From the NCBI GenBank assembly GCA_937138955.1, contig CAKZPJ010000414.1, positions 1 through 10,070 of the forward strand: a DNA stretch of 10,070 bases. The letters are read 5' to 3'. The translations under genes were made by a program, and so were the position numbers. Origin of the DNA: an uncultured Flammeovirgaceae bacterium. Its GTDB lineage: Bacteria > Bacteroidota > Bacteroidia > Cytophagales > Cyclobacteriaceae. Position 1 is the first letter of the stretch. The number at the start of each line of letters is the position of its first letter. The notes beneath the pieces are model-generated. The model ran no database searches. It was given only the letters and a program-made list of their open reading frames with translations, and had not been told where the DNA came from. Of this stretch, positions 1 through 5,647 are shown piece by piece.

Positions 1-811
1 ACCTAAATTCCTCATCTGCGGAGCTTCAGCCTACAGCCGTGATTGGGACTACGAGCGGTTGCGAGCAATTGCCGATAGCGTAGACGCTCTGTTGTTAGCA
101 GATATTTCTCATCCTTCGGCTCTTATTGCCAAGGGTTTGCTAAACGACCCACTACCGCACTGCCACTTTGTAACCACCACTACCCACAAAACTCTACGCG
201 GCCCGAGGGGCGGGCTGATTATGATGGGACAAGATTTTGATAATCCATTTGGCACAACTACCGCTAAAGGCTCAATACGCCCGATGTCGGCACTGGTAGA
301 TATGGGCGTATTTCCGGGTACTCAGGGTGGCCCATTAGAGCACGTAATTGCCGCCAAAGCAATCGCCTTTAAAGAGGCTTTATCGGATGAATTTCTCACT
401 TACACTCAGCAAGTAATTACCAATGCTCAAGTGATGGCTCAGGAATTTATAGATCGGGGCTACTACGTTATTTCAGGTGGTACCGATAATCACGAAATGC
501 TGATTGACCTGCGTTCTAAAGAGATTACTGGGAAAGCTGCCGAAAAAGCATTGGGTGAAGCTGATATTACCGTGAACAAAAATATGGTTCCCTTCGACGA
601 CAAGTCGCCATTTGTAACTTCCGGTATTCGAGTAGGCAGTGCGGCGGTAACTACGCGCGGTATGGGCGAAGAAGAGATGAAGCGCATTGTTGAACTAATA
701 GATGAAGTAATTACGCATCGAGATTACGAGAATCAGCTTCATCAAATACAGCAGTCGGTGAACCAAATGATGGCTGAGTTTCCTTTATACAGTAGTTTGG
801 AGAAGTTATAA
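1..811 (+). CDS. glyA: Serine hydroxymethyltransferase, C-terminal part (5' end outside window)
   Basis: This is the PLP enzyme that converts serine and tetrahydrofolate to glycine and 5,10-methylene-THF in the cytoplasm, the main entry to the one-carbon pool. The frame is open from base 2, reading [20 protein letters not shown], so the gene enters from the left; the TTG at 59 is an internal Leu codon, not a start. About 269 of the usual 420-430 residues are visible. The PLP Schiff-base lysine is the K at 188-190 within [14 protein letters not shown]. The cofactor-binding Asp (101-103) and His (110-112) lie in [13 protein letters not shown]. The stretch [17 protein letters not shown] and the C-terminal [17 protein letters not shown] are also typical SHMT, and the insert after RGGLIMMG is the form I associate with Bacteroidota. 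The gene ends in TAA 6 bases before tatC, in the same reading frame, which suggests a shared transcript. Confidence 0.97.
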   Translation, partial: PKFLICGASAYSRDWDYERLRAIADSVDALLLADISHPSALIAKGLLNDPLPHCHFVTTTTHKTLRGPRGGLIMMGQDFDNPFGTTTAKGSIRPMSALVDMGVFPGTQGGPLEHVIAAKAIAFKEALSDEFLTYTQQVITNAQVMAQEFIDRGYYVISGGTDNHEMLIDLRSKEITGKAAEKALGEADITVNKNMVPFDDKSPFVTSGIRVGSAAVTTRGMGEEEMKRIVELIDEVITHRDYENQLHQIQQSVNQMMAEFPLYSSLEKL

Positions 812-817
812 AAGACC

Positions 818-1723
818 GTGGAAGAGCAAACCGGAAATCAGTTAGAGCCTAAAGAGAATGGGCTGAGTACCCATAAAGATCAGATCGTCGAGAAATACTC
901 AGCTCCTCCCGCTGAAGAAAAACAAATGTCCTTTCTGGATCATTTGGAAGAGCTACGTTGGCACATCATCCGTTCCATGGCAGCAATTATGGTCTTTGCC
1001 GTAGCAGCGTTTGCGGCTAAAGAATTTGTTTGGGGAGTTCTAATCTTAGGTCCTACTCAAGTAGATTTCTGGACATTTCGCCAGTTTTGCAAAATTGGAA
1101 ATCTAGTAGGTTCCGATGCTTTCTGTATGACCGAGATGCCGTTTATCATTCAGAGCCGCAAGATGACCGGGCAGTTTACCATGCACATCTACTCTTCGGC
1201 AGTTATCGGGCTGATTGCTTCTTTCCCTTACGTATTTTTTGAGATATGGCGGTTTATCAGCCCCGGGCTATACGATACTGAGCGTAAACTAAGCCGGGGA
1301 GCGGTATTCTTCGTAAGTATGCTCTTTTTAATAGGGGTATTATTTGGTTACTTCGTAGTAACCCCAATCTCGGTAAACTTTCTGGGTAACTACCAAGTAG
1401 ACCCCAGTATACTCAATGAATTTGATATTACGTCTTACGTTGGTATTCTCATCACATTAGTGTTAGCCTGTGGTCTGTTGTTCCAACTGCCCATTGTTGT
1501 GTATTTTCTAAGTAAGGCGGGTATTATTACCCCATCAGTTCTAGTCACGTATCGTCGCCATGCCATTGTCGTAATCCTGATTATTTCGGCACTGGTCACT
1601 CCGCCCGACCCAGTAACTCAGTTATTAGTCACCTTTCCACTTATCTTACTGTACCAGGCTAGTATTCTGATTTCCAAGTGGGTGCTACGCAAGAAAAAGG
1701 CAGAAGAAGCTCTGAATGATTAG
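818..1723 (+). CDS. tatC: Sec-independent (twin-arginine) protein translocase subunit TatC
   Basis: TatC is the inner-membrane receptor for twin-arginine signal peptides and acts with TatA/B to export folded proteins. The 301 residues show the family hallmarks in order: the cytoplasmic N-terminal signature FLDHLEELRWHIIRS (residues 39-53), a long first periplasmic loop with two Cys and TEMPF, FPYVFFEIWRFISPGLY in the first cytoplasmic loop region, and the ITPPDP-like ALVTPPDPVTQ near the end, over about six membrane segments. The start is taken as GTG at 818, giving a charged 36-residue N-terminal extension; an in-frame ATG at 926 would begin the protein as MSFLDHLEELRW and is a real alternative. 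Oddly, Gln stands where many TatC proteins have a membrane-buried Glu: Q223 (FQLP) and Q280 (LLYQ). No tatA gene is visible here. The gene converges on its downstream neighbour with only 6 bases between stop codons, so there is no room for a separate terminator. Confidence 0.95.
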   Translation: MEEQTGNQLEPKENGLSTHKDQIVEKYSAPPAEEKQMSFLDHLEELRWHIIRSMAAIMVFAVAAFAAKEFVWGVLILGPTQVDFWTFRQFCKIGNLVGSDAFCMTEMPFIIQSRKMTGQFTMHIYSSAVIGLIASFPYVFFEIWRFISPGLYDTERKLSRGAVFFVSMLFLIGVLFGYFVVTPISVNFLGNYQVDPSILNEFDITSYVGILITLVLACGLLFQLPIVVYFLSKAGIITPSVLVTYRRHAIVVILIISALVTPPDPVTQLLVTFPLILLYQASILISKWVLRKKKAEEALND

Positions 1724-1729
1724 TATACA

Positions 1730-3205
1730 TTAAGGTTGCCCGGCTCCAATTCTACGATAGATAGGTTGGCTCGGCAGCTTTTCATAAGTAGCGGCTATGG
1801 CGGGAATTCGTTCAAAAACGCGAGGCATCAATCCGGATTTATCAATAATAAGTTCAGGCATGTCGTTTCGGAATGCATCGTATACAAACGATACATTTTT
1901 AAAGTCATCTAAATTAGTTAGCTGCTTTGAAGCCAATGACCAATTTAAATAAGGCGTAGCCAAACGCGCTTTTTGGTATATATTTATCTGCTTACCAAGC
2001 ATTAATACTTTTTTCCCCGCCACCAAATCATCGTAAGCCGTAGGTTGTATCATAAGCTGATCGCTGTGCGTGACCTGCTGGAGTGAAAAGAAATTAAACA
2101 GTAAAGCATAGCCGTTAAAAATAAGAAGAAACGCCAGCCCAACGGCAACCAGCTCAGCAATAAGTATACGACGAATGATAAGCAAGAAGTGAGTAACGAA
2201 GAAAGCAACCGGAGGTACAAAGTACAAAAGGTGGTACGGAGCCAGTTGCCGCACAAGTAGCAACGTCGCCAGCGCGGCCACTATTTTTATACCCATAACT
2301 CCCTGTAGCTTGCTTTGCTGGTTAGTATATCGCTTATACCGACCCAGTCGGTAAACCGAGATAATAAGGAAAACCAGGGGGGTAATACCAATAATAAGCA
2401 GTCGCCAATCGCCAATGTAGGGGTTGCGTTCAATAGTGCGGAAGGAAAGTAGATACTGCTGAGCAAAGCCACTAGACGCCTCAAATAAATAGAAATAGGT
2501 AAATGCCACCAGTAGTGGTAAGGCAAAACCGTACAGCAACATAAAAAAGCGCCGAAGCGAAAGGTTAGCAAAAAACAAATAAGCCAGTAGTGAAGAAATC
2601 AGGTAGATCACACTGGGCAAATAACAGAGAGCCGCTAGTCCAATAAAAATACCGGTACTCAGAATGCGCACATCGCGCGACTGACTCTCAATGCGGTAAA
2701 AAATATTCCGCAACGCCAACAATACCCAAGTGAGCGAAAGTAGTACCGGAGAGAGCGTATAAAAATCAAACGAAAGACAGGTAATGAGCGCGTAAACTAG
2801 TGCTGGAACATACGTGTTTTCGTGAAAAGCTTTTTTTCTGAGCAGAAAGTCATTAAAAATTAGACATTGGTATGTGATGAGCAACGCTGCCAGAATTACG
2901 TAAGCCACCTGACTACGGGAAAAAACCAGATCAACCAAATGGTAGACTAAGGCCGAGAGCGGTCCGATATTCTCCCACAGCTGAGTATACAGCTGATCGC
3001 CCTCAGCTAAATTTTCTCCTACTAACATCCAATTAAGTTCAGGAAGCGTAAGATAATCATCGCTTAAAAATATGGGTAACCGCACTAGCAGTAACAACAC
3101 AAATAACAGAGGAATCCGGTACGGATCGTTAACTCGAAAAAAGGTAAGCAATACGGTTTGTTTAAGAAGCCGAAAGTAAGCACGATACAAATACAAAAAA
3201 AACAA
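1730..3205 (-). CDS. Polytopic membrane protein with GT-C glycosyltransferase-like N-terminus (possibly DUF6427-type)
   Basis: This is a hydrophobic protein of up to 491 residues with about twelve likely membrane helices and a C-terminal soluble tail of roughly 100 residues (from about 390, including GKKVLMLGKQ), probably extracytoplasmic. After the first helix come LPELNWMLVGENLAEGDQLY and LWENIGPLSALVYHLVDLVF. These resemble the first periplasmic loop and second helix of GT-C (GT39/ArnT-like) transferases, which usually read DE..Y...A..L..G..LY......PPL. Here the acidic pair is reduced to a single Glu, so catalysis is not assured. Similar Bacteroidota proteins are, as far as I recall, grouped as DUF6427; this was not checked. 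The start is uncertain: 3205 is a TTG, further in-frame TTG codons occur (e.g. 3151, just before LTFFRVNDPYR), and the first in-frame ATG is residue 60. An ATG at 3218 is one base out of frame across an 8-T run. I infer a role in envelope polysaccharide or lipid modification only weakly. Confidence 0.75.
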   Translation of the reverse strand: MFFLYLYRAYFRLLKQTVLLTFFRVNDPYRIPLLFVLLLLVRLPIFLSDDYLTLPELNWMLVGENLAEGDQLYTQLWENIGPLSALVYHLVDLVFSRSQVAYVILAALLITYQCLIFNDFLLRKKAFHENTYVPALVYALITCLSFDFYTLSPVLLSLTWVLLALRNIFYRIESQSRDVRILSTGIFIGLAALCYLPSVIYLISSLLAYLFFANLSLRRFFMLLYGFALPLLVAFTYFYLFEASSGFAQQYLLSFRTIERNPYIGDWRLLIIGITPLVFLIISVYRLGRYKRYTNQQSKLQGVMGIKIVAALATLLLVRQLAPYHLLYFVPPVAFFVTHFLLIIRRILIAELVAVGLAFLLIFNGYALLFNFFSLQQVTHSDQLMIQPTAYDDLVAGKKVLMLGKQINIYQKARLATPYLNWSLASKQLTNLDDFKNVSFVYDAFRNDMPELIIDKSGLMPRVFERIPAIAATYEKLPSQPIYRRIGAGQP

Positions 3206-3274
3206 TCCACCTCGGCATCCGCAATGTTGTGTACTTTTTTACCTAGATTTATGTGAATTAAGTTGCAACGATAG

Positions 3275-3282
3275 TATGTTTG
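3275..3282 (+). promoter_or_regulatory. Candidate Bacteroidota -7 promoter element for the GNAT gene
   Basis: TATGTTTG matches the TAnnTTTG -7 consensus of Bacteroidota sigma-ABfr promoters exactly and ends 20 bases before the ATG at 3303, which would leave a very short leader. The -33 TTG partner is not well placed: the nearest TTG (3263-3265) is only about 9 bases upstream, so the assignment rests on the -7 element and its position alone. Confidence 0.4.
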
Positions 3283-3284
3283 TC

Positions 3285-3295
3285 TATTAGCACCA
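3285..3295 (+). repeat. Left arm of 11-bp inverted repeat flanking the GNAT gene
   Basis: TATTAGCACCA here is the exact reverse complement of TGGTGCTAATA at 3837-3847. The arm lies between the candidate -7 element and the GNAT start codon. Identity stops abruptly on both sides. It could be the terminal repeat of a small inserted unit or an operator site close to the transcription start. Confidence 0.75.
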
Positions 3296-3302
3296 GCAAT
3301 GT

Positions 3303-3809
3303 ATGAGAGTATTGGAAACCAATCGGTTGGTGATTGAACAAGCTAGTATAAATGATGCTAGTTTCTTCTATAGATTACTAAATAGTCCTACTTGGCTTGA
3401 GCACATTGGTGATAGGGGAATAAGATCAGAAGAAGACGCTCAAAGTTATATTGAAGATAACTTCATCAATGCTTATCAGGAAGTTGGTTATGGTTTATTT
3501 AAGATGGTACTTAAGGATGAAAGCATACCTATTGGAGTTTGTGGGTTTATAAAGCGCGATTATTTAACAAGTGTCGATATCGGATTTGCCATTCTTCCCG
3601 AATATGAAAGGCAAGGATACACATTAGAGGCAGTCCAAGCACTAATGAATTACGGAAGAACAGTATTAAAATTAAATCCTATTTTAGCAATTACTACCGA
3701 TACCAATAGCAAGTCAAGAGCTTTACTAGCCAAAATTGGACTACGGGAGAAAGGAACAGTGAAATCAAATAACAGCGAAACTGAGTTTGTACTGTATTCG
3801 GATCATTAA
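3303..3809 (+). CDS. GNAT-family N-acetyltransferase (RimJ/RimL-like)
   Basis: This 168-residue protein would use acetyl-CoA to acetylate an amine of an unknown substrate, perhaps a protein N-terminus or a small molecule. It opens with the RimJ/RimL-type LETNRLVIEQASINDASFFYRLLNSP. The central strand reads VDIGFAILPEYERQGYTLEA (residues 91-110), covering motif A, the acetyl-CoA pyrophosphate-binding loop. The usual Q/R-x-x-G-x-G/A is R-Q-G-Y-T here, with Thr at the last position. The C-terminal ITTDTNSKSRALLAKIGLREKG is motif B-like. The length is normal for Acetyltransf_3. The gene differs from its neighbours: 61 of 180 sampled bases are G or C, and seven of ten Arg codons are AGA or AGG, against none in tatC or rbfA. 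It sits alone between a divergent membrane-protein gene and rbfA, and 11-bp inverted repeats flank it, which suggests acquisition. The substrate cannot be predicted. Confidence 0.9.
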   Translation: MRVLETNRLVIEQASINDASFFYRLLNSPTWLEHIGDRGIRSEEDAQSYIEDNFINAYQEVGYGLFKMVLKDESIPIGVCGFIKRDYLTSVDIGFAILPEYERQGYTLEAVQALMNYGRTVLKLNPILAITTDTNSKSRALLAKIGLREKGTVKSNNSETEFVLYSDH

Positions 3810-3836
3810 AGAGTAAATGAAGTAAGTGCCGAATTT

Positions 3837-3847
3837 TGGTGCTAATA
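3837..3847 (+). repeat. Right arm of 11-bp inverted repeat flanking the GNAT gene
   Basis: TGGTGCTAATA is the perfect inverted copy of 3285-3295. It lies 27 bases after the GNAT stop and 16 bases before the rbfA ATG. The two arms bracket a 563-base unit whose only gene is the acetyltransferase. Confidence 0.75.
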
Positions 3848-3863
3848 AAGATAGGGAAACGAT

Positions 3864-4235
3864 ATGAAAGAAAGCAAACGACAGCGACAGTCTTCGTCGC
3901 TACTACAAAAAGAGCTAAGTGAAATTTTTCAACGTAATGGATCATCCATTTTAGGAACTACTGATTTTGTAACAGTATCGCGGGTACAGGTAAGCCCTGA
4001 CCTGGGAGTGGCTAAAATTTATCTCAGCTTTATGCTGAGCAAACGAAAGGAGCAACTCATGGACACCATCCAATTCCGAAAGGGTGAAATCCGTCGCTTG
4101 CTTGGTAACCGAATTGGAAAAGTGGTTCGGGTAGTGCCCGAGCTGAATTTTTTCTTAGATGACAGTGCCGATTACGCTGCCCGTATGGATAAGATTATCT
4201 CCGAGTTGGATATTCCTCCGTCCGAAGAAGAATAG
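3864..4235 (+). CDS. rbfA: 30S ribosome-binding factor RbfA
   Basis: RbfA is a small KH-fold protein that binds the 30S precursor near the 5' end of 16S rRNA and helps its final maturation, particularly during cold adaptation. The 123 residues cover the family end to end: an N-terminal helix rich in Arg/Lys/Gln (KRQRQSSSLLQKELSEIFQ), VSRVQVSPDLGVAKIYLSF, the second helix FRKGEIRRLLGNRIGKVVR, then VPELNFFLDDSADYAARMDKIIS and a short acidic tail. The start is the ATG at 3864; a weak purine stretch AGGG lies at 3853-3856. All 11 Arg codons are CGN, as in tatC, marking it as native in contrast to the preceding GNAT gene. In many Bacteroidota, as I recall, rbfA is followed by an FtsX/LolC-type permease gene, as here, so the pair is probably co-transcribed despite the 102-base spacer. 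Confidence 0.96.
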   Translation: MKESKRQRQSSSLLQKELSEIFQRNGSSILGTTDFVTVSRVQVSPDLGVAKIYLSFMLSKRKEQLMDTIQFRKGEIRRLLGNRIGKVVRVVPELNFFLDDSADYAARMDKIISELDIPPSEEE

Positions 4236-4337
4236 GTGAGAGATGAGAAATGAAAGATGGAGAAGTTGGAAGAGGCGTATGGCAATACACCCGAACAACC
4301 GAGCAATTGAACAATCGCGCCATTTAGCAATCAATAG
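4236..4337 (+). repeat. Repeat-rich spacer between rbfA and the permease gene
   Basis: The first part is a purine-rich imperfect tandem of roughly 7-8 bases (GAGATGA, GAAATGA, AAGATGG, AGAAG around 4238-4265). The second part carries repeated CAAT and ACAA words, including GAGCAATTGAACAATC (4301-4316) and TAGCAATCAATAG up to the next start codon. No hairpin-plus-T-run terminator and no clear promoter are visible, so the spacer may be transcribed through. I have the impression that similar CAATTGAACAAT-type spacers occur between genes in related genomes; this was not verified. Confidence 0.45.
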
Positions 4338-5576
4338 ATGAACTTCCCTTTTCTGGTAGCCCGCCGCTACTTCCGATCAAAGAAGAAAAAAAACTTTATT
4401 CAGATTATCTCCAATATTTCAATGATTGGAGTAGCGGTGGGTACTATGGCTCTGATTATAGTGCTTTCAGTATTTAATGGATTAGAAGACTTAATCAAGG
4501 AATCAAAAAGTACTTTCGATCCTGAGCTTAAGATTGTACCCATACGAGGAAAAACATTTCTAGCCACTGATTCACTATTAAAAGTAATTCAGCAGGTGAA
4601 GGGAGTTGATGTAGTTACGCAGGTGATTGAGGATAATGCAATAGCGCGTTATCAGGATGCTCAAATGATTGTTACGCTCAAAGGTGTAAGCGATAACTTT
4701 GTGCAGCAGCAACGGCTCAGTCAAGCAATGATTCATGGCGATCTAAAGTTAAAGAAAGAGGATATTAACTACGCCATTATGGGCCAGGGCGTGCAGTATA
4801 CGCTATCTATTGCTCCTTCTAATGAGTTTTATACTATGCAACTGCTCACACCCCGACAGACGGCTAGTAGCAGTGGTTTTAATCCTGACCCGATGAACCG
4901 CTACTTCAAGCGGAAAAATATTATGCCAGGCGGCGTTTTCGCTAACGAAAAAGAGTACGATGCCAGCTACGTAATTGTGCCCCTCAGATTTGCCCAACAA
5001 TTGTTCGATTATGGTGAAGAACGTACCGCACTAGAAATTAAAACAGAAGATAATATTTCTGTGAGTCGGGTTGAAAGCCAATTAGAGGACTTGTTCTCTT
5101 CTGAAGATTATCAAGTGCTGAATAGCGACGAACAGCACGCTAGCCTGCTTCGGGCGGTGAAATGGGAAAAGCTATTTGTGTACGTTACCTTCTCATTTAT
5201 TCTGGCTATAGCTTCTTTTAATATTTTCTTTTCACTGTCCATGCTAGCTATTGATAAGCGAAAAGATATTGCAATGCTCTTCGCCATGGGGGCTCAGCAA
5301 CGTACAGTAAAGTCTATCTTCTTACTTGAGGGAGTTATTATTGCTCTACTCGGAGCCGGTAGTGGGTTGTTAGCAGCGGTTATCATTTGCTGGGCACAGC
5401 AAACTTTTGGAATTGTATCTATGGGAATGCAAACGGCCATCGTAGATGCCTACCCAGTGAAGATGGAGCTTTCTGACTTTCTGTTTACTGCTCTCAGTAT
5501 CTCTCTCATTACTTTTTTGGCTTCTTATCGCCCGGCCCTTATTGCATCGCGTACCGATGTAAAAGATTTTTTGTAA
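4338..5576 (+). CDS. LolC/LolE-type ABC transporter permease (FtsX/MacB-like)
   Basis: This 412-residue protein is the inner-membrane subunit of a mechanotransmission-type ABC transporter, of the group that in Proteobacteria releases lipoproteins to LolA. It begins with the LolC/E signature (FPFLVARRYFRSKKKKNF, then ISNISMIGVAVGTMALIIVLSVFNGLE), giving membrane helix 1 at about 22-47. A periplasmic MacB-type domain spans about 50-275. Helix 2 (about 278-303) is followed by DKRKDIAMLFAMGAQQRTV, the FtsX-family coupling segment that contacts the ATPase. Helix 3 (about 326-350) and helix 4 (about 380-400) precede the cytoplasmic end ASYRPALIASRTDVKDFL. The start is the ATG at 4338. No LolD-like ATPase gene is in the window, which is usual for unlinked Bacteroidota permeases. 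The lipoprotein-release role is inferred from family resemblance; the exact substrate is unknown. Confidence 0.9.
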   Translation: MNFPFLVARRYFRSKKKKNFIQIISNISMIGVAVGTMALIIVLSVFNGLEDLIKESKSTFDPELKIVPIRGKTFLATDSLLKVIQQVKGVDVVTQVIEDNAIARYQDAQMIVTLKGVSDNFVQQQRLSQAMIHGDLKLKKEDINYAIMGQGVQYTLSIAPSNEFYTMQLLTPRQTASSSGFNPDPMNRYFKRKNIMPGGVFANEKEYDASYVIVPLRFAQQLFDYGEERTALEIKTEDNISVSRVESQLEDLFSSEDYQVLNSDEQHASLLRAVKWEKLFVYVTFSFILAIASFNIFFSLSMLAIDKRKDIAMLFAMGAQQRTVKSIFLLEGVIIALLGAGSGLLAAVIICWAQQTFGIVSMGMQTAIVDAYPVKMELSDFLFTALSISLITFLASYRPALIASRTDVKDFL

Positions 5577-5647
5577 AGTAATTATTTTGCCTAAATTGTG
5601 GGTTAGCTTGTTTGCAACAACCTCAACTATCAACTGCTAACCTCCCT

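Noticed and set aside
806..820. glyA and tatC share a reading frame, separated by one TAA and two codons, so stop read-through would give a fusion.
   Set aside because: Both proteins are complete and normal at this junction, and the same frame arises by chance one time in three; there is no read-through signal.
3303..3847. Possible integron gene cassette, since a single GNAT gene is a common cassette cargo.
   Set aside because: The flanking repeats do not show the R/L core sites of attC, and no integrase or further cassettes are present.
5603..5614. TAGCTTGT with an upstream TTTTG considered as a promoter for the SNF2 gene.
   Set aside because: The -7 match has mismatches and the spacing to the TTTTG is about 14 bases, too short for the Bacteroidota consensus.
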